A stretch of DNA of 17,359 nucleotides. It comes from an uncultured Bacteroidia bacterium. Its GTDB lineage: Bacteria > Bacteroidota > Bacteroidia > Bacteroidales > UBA932. Below the pieces are notes generated by a model that was not told where the DNA came from, made no database searches, and saw nothing but the letters and a program-made list of their open reading frames with translations. Positions 6,279 through 13,016 of the stretch are shown piece by piece; position 1 is the first letter of the stretch, and every line of letters starts with the position of its first letter. The translations under genes were made by a program, and so were the position numbers. The stretch lies in the NCBI GenBank assembly GCA_902797895.1, contig CADBUS010000122.1:1-17359 (forward strand). The letters are read 5' to 3'.

Positions 6279-6414
6279 TATCTTCAATTTAAATCAACTG
6301 GAGGCAGTGTAATACTAAAGGAAGCCGGGCGCCCACGCCCGTGAGTGGGAGGGATGAGCGAAGCGAACTTCCTGTGTATTAGCACTGCCGAAAAGAGATT
6401 GAAATTGAAGGATA
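6279..6414. repeat. Large imperfect inverted repeat between convergent genes
   Basis: Two nested pairs of arms face each other. Outer arms: TATCTTCAATTTAAATC (6279-6295) against the complement of 6397-6414, with one bulge and one mismatch. Inner arms: GGCAGTGTAATAC (6303-6315) leading to GGAAG (6320-6324), against the complement of 6368-6389. The apex is GC-rich (6325-6367) and contains a perfect 6-bp hairpin CGGGCG/CGCCCG with a CCCA loop (6326-6341). No ORF of note is inside. It could be a MITE/REP-like dispersed element, a structured RNA, or the 3' processing structure of the long minus-strand operon that ends at 6420. Which one cannot be decided from one copy. Confidence 0.7.
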
Positions 6415-6419
6415 GACTT

Positions 6420-8498
6420 TTATACTCTTGGAGAGAGGGCTCGCATTGCATTTAGAACTGCAATTACTGTTACACCCACATCTGCAAACACAGCCATCCA
6501 CATTGTGCTGATTCCGAATGCGGCAAGAATAAGCACAATAAGTTTTATCCCTATGGCAAACCATATATTCTGCTTGGCTATCTTAAGAGTGCCGCGTGCA
6601 ATAGCTATTGCTGTTGCAATCTTGGTTGGCTTGTCATCCATAAGTACCACATCTGCAGCCTCTATGGCGGCATCACTCCCTAAAGCTCCCATAGCTATTC
6701 CTATATCTGCTCTGGCAAGCACAGGGGCATCGTTAATGCCATCGCCCACAAAGGCGAGATAGCGTCCGGAGCCTTTGGTTTTTAGCATCTGCTCAACCTC
6801 CCTTACCTTATCCTCCGGTAGTAGTTGTGCCCGATACTCTGTGAGGCCAAGGCTTTTGGAGACATTGGCTGCAACCTCCTCGCGGTCTCCTGTAAGCATT
6901 GCAATACGGCTTACTCCCATCTTTTTAAGAGTTTGCACCGCAGAGGCACTTTCCGGTTTTATACTATCGTTGATTACTATATGGCCGGCATATTCTCCGT
7001 TTATTGCAATATGTACTATTGTTCCGCTCTGCTCGCACTGTTTACACTCCTCCCACTTTGCTCCCACTCTCTCCATCATTTTGCTGTTGCCCACGCACAC
7101 AATATCGTTACCCACCTTGGCCTTTGCGCCAAGCCCGGCAATCTCCTCAATTTCAGATATAATACAGCCGTCATCTGCCTCTTGTGGAAAGGCGTCTCTG
7201 AGAGCAGCGCCGATAGGGTGGGTGGAGTAGTGCTCAACGTGTGCGGCAAGGTGCAGCAGTTGCCACTCCGAACAGGTATGAGGATGTACCGCTTGCACCG
7301 TAAACTTTCCCTGTGTGAGAGTTCCTGTCTTATCAAAGACAACGCTATCCACCTTTGAGAGCGAGTCCATAAAGTTGGCCCCCTTTATAAGTATTCCTCT
7401 GCGAGAGGCTCCTCCTATACCACCAAAGAATGTGAGCGGCACACTTATAACGAGTGCGCAAGGGCAGGAGACAACAAGGAATATCAGCGCCCTATATAGC
7501 CAAGTAGGGAAACTTGCTGAGAATGAGCCGCTAAACAATGGTGGTAGCAGGGCTATTGCCAAAGCGGCAAACACCACAATAGGAGTGTAGATTTTTGCAA
7601 ACTTGGAGATAAAACTTTCGCTGCGAGCTTTGCGGTCTGCCGCTCCCTCTACAAGATTTATGATTTTTGCAACGGTACTCTCTTTGTAACTCTTTGTAGT
7701 TCTTATTTTTATCACTCCCGATAGATTCACGCACCCCGATATCACCTCATCGTTTTCTGCCACTTGGCGCGGCATATTCTCTCCTGTGAGGGCGGCTGTA
7801 TTTAGCGATGAAAAACCCTCTGTGATAACTCCATCCAAAGGAATCTTCTCACCGGGCTTAACCACAATAACCTCTCCAACAGCAACCTCATCCGGGCTGA
7901 CTGTGAGGGTTTTGCCGCCGCGCTCCACAGAGGCGGAATCTGGGCGTATATCCATAAGATGGGCTATGCTCTTGCGGCTCTTGCCCTCTGCGTAGCTCTC
8001 AAAAAGCACTCCAACTCGGTAGAAGAGCATAACAAAAACAGCCTCCGGAAATTGGCTCTCCGCGCCTGGCAAAAAACATATACTCAAGGCTCCTAAAGTG
8101 GCAACAGACATAAGCAGATGCTCGTTGAATGGATTGCTCTTGAATAGCCCCATAGCCGCCTCTTTCAGGGTATTAAAACCTATAAGCAGATAGGGAACAA
8201 GATATACCAACAACAATTGCCAATTTGTTAGTGAAAAATACTTTTCAATCCAAACGGCTCCGCACAACAATAAAACGCTGATAATTATTATAATAAGATT
8301 CTTTTTGGGCGAGCCCTCGTGGTGATGGTGATGATGGCCTCCGTGCCCGTGGCTGTGTTCGTGACTGTGTTCGTGGCTGTGTTCGTGTTCGTGCCCGTGA
8401 CTGTGTTCGTGACTGTGTTCGTGCTCGTGGCTGCAATGTTTGTGATTATCTTCGTGATGATGATGTGAGCAACACTCTTTATCGTTACTATGTAACAT
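6420..8498 (-). CDS. Heavy-metal P1B-type ATPase (Zn/Cd/Pb exporter), His-rich N-terminus
   Basis: This 692-residue inner-membrane pump exports divalent metal using ATP. Motifs in order: phosphatase loop TGE (238-240), the membrane metal site CPC (345-347), phosphorylation motif DKTGT (389-393), the HP nucleotide-site motif (Thr426-His427-Pro428), TGDR (536-539) and GDGINDAP (585-592). Late membrane residues Lys652 (GIKLIVL) and Asp673 (FADVGV) match the PIB-2 (ZntA/CadA) pattern for Zn2+, Cd2+ and Pb2+. There is no N-terminal HMA domain; residues 1-60 instead hold 28 His plus Cys pairs, a likely metal-binding tail. It is the last gene of the long minus-strand operon, 8 bases after the secreted-protein gene, and ends beside the 6279-6414 inverted repeat. 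ZntA-type transport is well supported; the exact metal is not. Confidence 0.95.
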   Translation of the reverse strand: MLHSNDKECCSHHHHEDNHKHCSHEHEHSHEHSHGHEHEHSHEHSHEHSHGHGGHHHHHHEGSPKKNLIIIIISVLLLCGAVWIEKYFSLTNWQLLLVYLVPYLLIGFNTLKEAAMGLFKSNPFNEHLLMSVATLGALSICFLPGAESQFPEAVFVMLFYRVGVLFESYAEGKSRKSIAHLMDIRPDSASVERGGKTLTVSPDEVAVGEVIVVKPGEKIPLDGVITEGFSSLNTAALTGENMPRQVAENDEVISGCVNLSGVIKIRTTKSYKESTVAKIINLVEGAADRKARSESFISKFAKIYTPIVVFAALAIALLPPLFSGSFSASFPTWLYRALIFLVVSCPCALVISVPLTFFGGIGGASRRGILIKGANFMDSLSKVDSVVFDKTGTLTQGKFTVQAVHPHTCSEWQLLHLAAHVEHYSTHPIGAALRDAFPQEADDGCIISEIEEIAGLGAKAKVGNDIVCVGNSKMMERVGAKWEECKQCEQSGTIVHIAINGEYAGHIVINDSIKPESASAVQTLKKMGVSRIAMLTGDREEVAANVSKSLGLTEYRAQLLPEDKVREVEQMLKTKGSGRYLAFVGDGINDAPVLARADIGIAMGALGSDAAIEAADVVLMDDKPTKIATAIAIARGTLKIAKQNIWFAIGIKLIVLILAAFGISTMWMAVFADVGVTVIAVLNAMRALSPRV
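8342..8431 (-). repeat. 12-bp period coding repeat for the His-rich tail
   Basis: The core CTGTGTTCGTG (plus strand) recurs at 8353, 8365, 8377, 8401 and 8413, mostly at a 12-base period, encoding HEHS units on the minus strand. A GTG/ATG-rich tract at 8319-8338 adds the His6 run. Such repeats can gain or lose units in frame by slippage. Confidence 0.75.
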
Positions 8499-8506
8499 AT
8501 AACTTA

Positions 8507-9334
8507 CTATTTTTTAGAGGATTTGGGAGATACCACATTCTTAATGGACTTCCAAACCTTTTTGGCTGTGTGTGCAGCCTTGTCTATAATATTCTCACCG
8601 GCATTGAGCACCTTTTCTCCAATCTCTTCTCCCTTGTCGGAGATTTTATCTCCCAAATTTTGTGCGGCATCTGATACGGTACCCCACGCAGCATTGGCGT
8701 AATTCTCTTTGTAACAGAAAGCTGCAATTATATATTGCCCCTCGGTTGTTAGGGTTATGGTATTTTTGAAGCTCTCCTGCCCGCCGGCCTCATCGCCCCA
8801 GAAGCATACAGGATACTCGGTTTGCTCGGTTACGGTAACAATCTCCGTCTGAGGATTTTTATCTTTAGAGTTTCTTCTGTTTTTTCTGTTGCTCTTTTTA
8901 TCCGCCTTTTTCTCCACCTCTTTCTGCACCTGCTCCTCAACTGTTATGGAGGTGGAGTAAGGCGCTCCGTAACGCTCTTCTATCCAACTCTTTATAACCT
9001 CATATTTTATATCCATCTGCTCCTTGTTATCGGAAGCTATGCTCAAAAAAACGCTTTCAATATGGTCTGATGTGTCTGAAATTATGGTAGCGCTTGCCTC
9101 CAGACCGCTTATCTTGCCTTCCATAGTGGTTTTACCTGTGGCCTTAATGGCTGTTTTCCAACCTTTTGCAGAGAGCTTACGCACAAACTTATCTGTACTT
9201 GCATTGAGCGAAACGCCATCAAAGCTGAGCTTTTTAATCCTTTTAGGCTGATTGGCATATGAGTTTGTGGAAGCAATTATAAGTGTTGCCGCTATGCAGC
9301 AAACTTGTAATAATACTCTCTTTAACCAGTTCAT
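8507..9334 (-). CDS. Secreted protein of unknown function with Lys-rich linker and helical tail
   Basis: The protein has 275 residues. A signal peptide (MNWLKRVLLQVCCIAATLIIA..., cut near SYA at 27) is followed by RIKKLSFDGVSLNASTDKFVRKLSAKGW, the same opening seen in the secreted protein at 5616-6203. Next come beta-rich segments to residue ~130, a very basic linker (KKADKKSNRKNRRNSKDK, ~142-159), a second beta part (YPVCFWGDEAGG ... YIIAAFCYKENY) and a C-terminal amphipathic helical region (~218-268) with repeated AxNxGDKI/GEKVLNAGENIIDKAAHTAKK-like spacing. No known family is recognised. The start at 9334 is preferred: it follows the nhaA stop by 10 bases and starts a clean signal peptide, while the reading from 9367 overlaps nhaA. 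It lies between nhaA and the metal ATPase. Confidence 0.75.
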   Translation of the reverse strand: MNWLKRVLLQVCCIAATLIIASTNSYANQPKRIKKLSFDGVSLNASTDKFVRKLSAKGWKTAIKATGKTTMEGKISGLEASATIISDTSDHIESVFLSIASDNKEQMDIKYEVIKSWIEERYGAPYSTSITVEEQVQKEVEKKADKKSNRKNRRNSKDKNPQTEIVTVTEQTEYPVCFWGDEAGGQESFKNTITLTTEGQYIIAAFCYKENYANAAWGTVSDAAQNLGDKISDKGEEIGEKVLNAGENIIDKAAHTAKKVWKSIKNVVSPKSSKK

Positions 9335-9344
9335 ATCAAAAATT

Positions 9345-10757
9345 TTAAAGTTTTTCTTTTTTAACAAAACTAACTATTCCTGTTCCGAGCAAGCCGGCCA
9401 TAAGAGATGCCATAAGCACCGCTACTTTACCCATATCTCTTAATTGTTGAGTATATTCTGGATAGTCTCCAAACGAAAGCGTATCCACAAATATAGACAT
9501 TGTAAAGCCTATACCTCCAAGGCAGGCAACTGCAAACAGCTCAGGCCAAGTGGATTTGGCGGGCATAGAGCCAACTTTTGCCTTTATGGCAATCCAAGAG
9601 GCCAATGTAATTCCTATAGGTTTGCCAAGCACAAGTCCAAAGAATATACCCATTCCTACACTTCCTATTTGAGGGTTGTATTGGAATATGTTAAAGTAGT
9701 CTAAACTCGGCACCGTAACGCCTGCATTCGCAAGTGCAAATATTGGCATTATAAGGAAGTTAACCCAAGGCCCAAGGGCGTGCTCCAACCTGTTGCTCAG
9801 CCCCATAGAATTTGTAGATGTTTTGCTCAGGCGGCGGAGTATCTCGCACTGCTCATCGTTAGGGAACTCCTCTTCCTCATTTTTCTGCATCTCAATTTGC
9901 TCAATCTTATCGAGTTGCCGAGCATATATCCCTTTTTTGCGGAAGAAATACTCTCTGCTGTAGCGCGGTGTGTATGGTATCAGAAAGGCCATTACCACTC
10001 CGGACATTGTTGCGTGTATGCCTGAGTAGTAGAAAAGTACCCATACTGCTATTGCCGGTATAAAGTAGAACCAAGGGCGTTTTTCTCCCACTCTGTTCAT
10101 AAGCGCAACAAGAACTATCAGCACTACTGCTATCCCCAATAGCATAAGATTTATAGTACCTCCATAAAATATTGCTACAACAAGTATTGCCATAAGATCG
10201 TCTGCTATGGCAAGTGCTGTCAAGAATACCTTTAGCGATACCGGCACCTTATCTCTCAATACCGCAAGTATTCCTACTGCAAAAGCTATATCTGTGGCTG
10301 TTGGAATACCCCATCCCCCTGCTGCTGCAGTGCCACGATTTATTAAAAAGTAAATTAGTGCCGGAGCAAGTACTCCACCAAGTGCCGCTATTACAGGCAT
10401 TATAGCTTTCTTAGGTGTGCTAAGTTCTCCACTTGTAAGCTCTCTCTTAATCTCCAAACCTACAGTAAAGAAGAATACCACCATTAAAATATCGTTTATA
10501 AACTTCTCAATGGTAAGCTCTTTTGGAAATATAAAGGGGTCTATGTGAGGAATTGATATAACAATGCCAAGCTCGGTCTCTAAAATCTCTCTATACAAAT
10601 CTTTTGTAAATGGGAGATTTGCAAGCAACATTGCTATTATAACCAAAGAGAGTAGGATAAGTCCCAATGCCCAAGGCTGTGCGGCAAAATTCCTAACCTT
10701 GTCTGTAAAAGAGACAAATCCTTTTTTCCAGTGGTAGTCCTTGATGTTTTTGCTCAT
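9345..10757 (-). CDS. nhaA: Na+/H+ antiporter NhaA
   Basis: This 470-residue inner-membrane antiporter exchanges internal Na+ (or Li+) for external protons and supports pH and sodium homeostasis. Family landmarks are FFFTVGLEIKREL (95-107), PTATDIAFAVGILAVL (152-167) and ALAIADDLMAILVVAIFYGG (181-200), whose Asp186-Asp187 pair equals the E. coli ion-binding Asp163-Asp164. GIHATMSGVVMAFLIP (246-261) follows. It is longer than E. coli NhaA (388), with an N-terminal extension and a charged cytoplasmic loop around residues 270-315 that is rich in E and K. It follows the LolA-like gene by 34 bases with no recognisable promoter between them, so read-through from the upstream biosynthetic genes is likely. 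The downstream secreted-protein gene starts 10 bases after its stop. Confidence 0.95.
   Translation of the reverse strand: MSKNIKDYHWKKGFVSFTDKVRNFAAQPWALGLILLSLVIIAMLLANLPFTKDLYREILETELGIVISIPHIDPFIFPKELTIEKFINDILMVVFFFTVGLEIKRELTSGELSTPKKAIMPVIAALGGVLAPALIYFLINRGTAAAGGWGIPTATDIAFAVGILAVLRDKVPVSLKVFLTALAIADDLMAILVVAIFYGGTINLMLLGIAVVLIVLVALMNRVGEKRPWFYFIPAIAVWVLFYYSGIHATMSGVVMAFLIPYTPRYSREYFFRKKGIYARQLDKIEQIEMQKNEEEEFPNDEQCEILRRLSKTSTNSMGLSNRLEHALGPWVNFLIMPIFALANAGVTVPSLDYFNIFQYNPQIGSVGMGIFFGLVLGKPIGITLASWIAIKAKVGSMPAKSTWPELFAVACLGGIGFTMSIFVDTLSFGDYPEYTQQLRDMGKVAVLMASLMAGLLGTGIVSFVKKEKL
9365..9393 (-). promoter_or_regulatory. Possible internal promoter for the secreted protein and metal ATPase
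   Basis: Inside the last codons of nhaA the minus strand reads CTTG (9390-9393), a 17-base spacer, then TAGTTTTG (9365-9372), an exact TAnnTTTG. Transcription would start ~25 bases before the ATG at 9334. It could allow the two distal genes to be expressed apart from the biosynthetic genes. Confidence 0.35.
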
Positions 10758-10791
10758 ACCATACGGTGCTAAGTTGAGATTCTATATCTTA

Positions 10792-11454
10792 TTAGTTGTT
10801 GAAAATACCTGCTTCAAGCGCTGCGTTAAGCTCCTTTTGCGGAGTGTTGTATGTTACGCTGTTGCCATTTTTCTCTATCATCTTCATTATGCAGAGGGTG
10901 TGGTCTGTTTTGCTGTAGCTGAGCTCCAACTTTGCCCAGCCCCCTTTTATCTGCTTGCCTATCAGAAGTTCAAAGGTGTAGTATTTATCTGTGCTGAGCA
11001 GGTTTATCGTAGCTGAGTTCTCTTTTGCCGCCTTCTCAATCTCTCCGCCTATGCAGTAGAGCAGGGTCCATTTGAGGGTGCTCATAGAGGGATCTGTTTT
11101 GGTGTTGTAGCTCTCGCGAGTTCCTCCTGTAATGAGTATCAGCTTATCTCCTGTAATAAGTGTCTGATTCTTTGCTGGTTTGGAGTACTGCATATTGAGC
11201 TGGTTGGTGGCTCTGTTAAAGTAGAGAGTGCCTTGGTTTACTATATCTTTCTTCATCCCCTTCATACTCTTGACCTGCGTAAATGGCGCTATTACTGTCT
11301 TATATGTGGCATTTGTCTTTGCAATTTTAGCCATAATATCACTCTTGTTGCCGGCTTGCGCCGCTGCCTCAAAATTGCCCGAAATTATAAACAGTGAGGC
11401 TGCACAGAGTATAGCCGCCCCTTTTTTGAATATCCTTAATACCTTATTAACCAT
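10792..11454 (-). CDS. LolA-like outer-membrane lipoprotein carrier
   Basis: The protein has 220 residues. An N-terminal signal peptide (basic start, core AAILCAASLFIIS, cut near AAA-Q at ~32) makes it periplasmic. LolA-family features are the opening helix (IMAKIAKTNATYKTVIAPFTQVKSM), then GTLYFNRATNQLNMQYSKP, a strand with LITGDKLILITGG, and alternating beta strands to the end. LolA carries lipoproteins between membranes; LolA-like paralogues also sit in aryl-polyene and flexirubin gene sets, where they probably carry the lipid-like product. Its position after the ketosynthase, ACP, exporter and FAD oxidoreductase fits this second role, so it is probably not the housekeeping LolA. It follows the oxidoreductase gene by 42 bases. 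Confidence 0.75.
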   Translation of the reverse strand: MVNKVLRIFKKGAAILCAASLFIISGNFEAAAQAGNKSDIMAKIAKTNATYKTVIAPFTQVKSMKGMKKDIVNQGTLYFNRATNQLNMQYSKPAKNQTLITGDKLILITGGTRESYNTKTDPSMSTLKWTLLYCIGGEIEKAAKENSATINLLSTDKYYTFELLIGKQIKGGWAKLELSYSKTDHTLCIMKMIEKNGNSVTYNTPQKELNAALEAGIFNN

Positions 11455-11496
11455 AACTTTAATCCTCTTGCTTTTAATAATTAAACAAACATCTTC

Positions 11497-13014
11497 TTAC
11501 TCCAAAAAAGATACCACATTTTCTCTTCCCAATATCTCCGAACAGGTGAGCAGAGAGGTTATTGATACCCCTAAGATGCCGTGCAGATTGAGATTCTGCC
11601 CTGTAAGGAAGAGATTCTGCAGCGGGGTTTTGGGAGTTAAGAGAGTCTTTATCAGGTTATTACAATCTTTTCTTATGCCGTATGCCGAGCCTTGTATGGT
11701 ATCGGTATAGTTCATATAGGTAAGCGGAGTACTTGTGATGTAATTCTCTATGGAATCTTTAAGGCCCGGGATACAATTCTCCGCTATTCGGATACACTCC
11801 TCCGCCTTTTTCTGCTTGAAGCTCTTGTAGGCCTCACCGCGGCGGCCAACGGCAGTCCCCTCCCATCTCTGTACCTCGCTGTAGTTCATAGGAGCAAGTA
11901 TATCCATAACCCTTGCATAGTGGACAGGAGCGGCTGCAGTAGGGGAGCTCGGATAGGCGCTACGCGGAACCTGCTGATTTATAAGTATTGCCTTAATGCG
12001 CCCCTGAGTTGTGGCATCCGGTATATCCCAAGGAGATGTAAGGTCAGGAGTATAGTAGTAGATGCTCCTGTTCAGATAAGGCAACTTATTCTCTTTAAGC
12101 AGAATATTTACCGTAAACATTCCAAAGGTCTGCTCAAGTTTGTGTATGCGGTGCCTGTAGATAGGTCTTATGAAAGAGCTCTCTTTTATTAGGCCAAGTG
12201 TGCTTTGCGGATTGAGGTTGGAGATAAAATAATCTGCAAAAATCTTCTCTCCGTTCTCTAACTCAACAGATTGGACATTGCCACCTTCCTCTCTTATTTC
12301 CACTGCCTTTGAGTTGGTTAGTACAACTCCTCCCTCTTTCTGAATATTCTGCACTAACTTGTCTGCTATTAACGAGCCTCCTCCACAGAGCCTCCAGGCA
12401 CTCTGTATGTAGGAGCTGTTTATCTGTGCAAAGGTGTAGAGGGGAAGTGTATTCTTGTTTAGTTCAAGTTTGAGGGAGCTGCCGCTTACAACAGCTCTTA
12501 ACAGTTGATTCTCAAAGGAATCTCTCATAAACTCGTGAGCGTTGCGGGCAAAGAGAGCATTTGCTTCAAGCCCCTCGTTCTCTTTGAGCAGAGGGCGCGT
12601 TATATTGTTTCCCACCTGCTCCAAAAAGTTGACATAGCGTACTATATCCTCCCTATCCTGTGGAAAGTATGAGCATAGGCACTCTATGTAGTTTTTATAT
12701 CCTCCTGCAAGCAGAAAAGATTTATCTCGGAAAACCACTTGGTTGAAGCCCTCTTTATCTAACTGATACCAAGGCAAATCTGCTATGCCGTAGTGGGTAA
12801 ATAGCTTGTGGAGAATCTCTCCTTTGCCAAGCGCTCCCACATAGTGGAATCCGGTATCAAACTCCTCTCCCCATCTTTTGAAACTCTGCAGGCAGCCGCC
12901 CACTTGGTTGTTCTTCTCAATCACACATACGCTCATACCCTTTTTGGCAAGGGTATAGGCGCACTCCAATCCGCCAAGTCCGCTTCCTATAATCGCTACA
13001 TTGTACCTGTGCAT
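11497..13014 (-). CDS. FAD-dependent oxidoreductase, CrtI/retinol-saturase-like
   Basis: This 505-residue flavoprotein has the dinucleotide-binding motif GSGLGG (Gly10, Gly12, Gly15) with Glu33 after the second strand, VGGCLQSF (38-45) and GEEFDTGFHYVG (49-60), as in phytoene desaturases, carotene isomerases and all-trans-retinol 13,14-reductases. The C-terminal FAD-binding block reads LFLTGQNLNLHGILGVSITSLL (near residue 470), in place of the glycine-rich GQ...PG-GG motif of true desaturases. Such enzymes act on conjugated polyene chains (desaturation, isomerisation or saturation). Here it lies between the MMPL exporter (2-base gap) and the LolA-like gene, so it most likely modifies the polyene or acyl product of this operon. 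The reaction direction is unknown. Confidence 0.85.
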   Translation of the reverse strand: MHRYNVAIIGSGLGGLECAYTLAKKGMSVCVIEKNNQVGGCLQSFKRWGEEFDTGFHYVGALGKGEILHKLFTHYGIADLPWYQLDKEGFNQVVFRDKSFLLAGGYKNYIECLCSYFPQDREDIVRYVNFLEQVGNNITRPLLKENEGLEANALFARNAHEFMRDSFENQLLRAVVSGSSLKLELNKNTLPLYTFAQINSSYIQSAWRLCGGGSLIADKLVQNIQKEGGVVLTNSKAVEIREEGGNVQSVELENGEKIFADYFISNLNPQSTLGLIKESSFIRPIYRHRIHKLEQTFGMFTVNILLKENKLPYLNRSIYYYTPDLTSPWDIPDATTQGRIKAILINQQVPRSAYPSSPTAAAPVHYARVMDILAPMNYSEVQRWEGTAVGRRGEAYKSFKQKKAEECIRIAENCIPGLKDSIENYITSTPLTYMNYTDTIQGSAYGIRKDCNNLIKTLLTPKTPLQNLFLTGQNLNLHGILGVSITSLLTCSEILGRENVVSFLE

Positions 13015-13016
13015 AG

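Noticed and set aside
6303..6389. Group II intron domain V or riboswitch
   Set aside because: The GAGCGAAGCGAA stretch recalls intron-like motifs, but no domain V stem, reverse transcriptase or downstream regulated gene is present.
6505..7590. Several plus-strand ORFs over the metal ATPase gene
   Set aside because: They are shadows of the ATPase reading frame; the minus-strand protein keeps every P-type ATPase motif without a break.
8319..8431. CRISPR-like short repeat array
   Set aside because: The repeats are 11-12 bases with no unique spacers and lie inside the coding frame of the His-rich tail.
11692..12192. Plus-strand ORF of 166 codons over the FAD oxidoreductase gene
   Set aside because: Antisense shadow; no start context or domain, and the minus-strand frame is complete.
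11497..13014. True carotenoid pathway gene (crtI)
   Set aside because: No phytoene synthase, cyclase or other carotenoid gene is nearby, and the C-terminal FAD motif differs from classical CrtI; the ketosynthase/ACP context fits acyl or polyene chemistry better.
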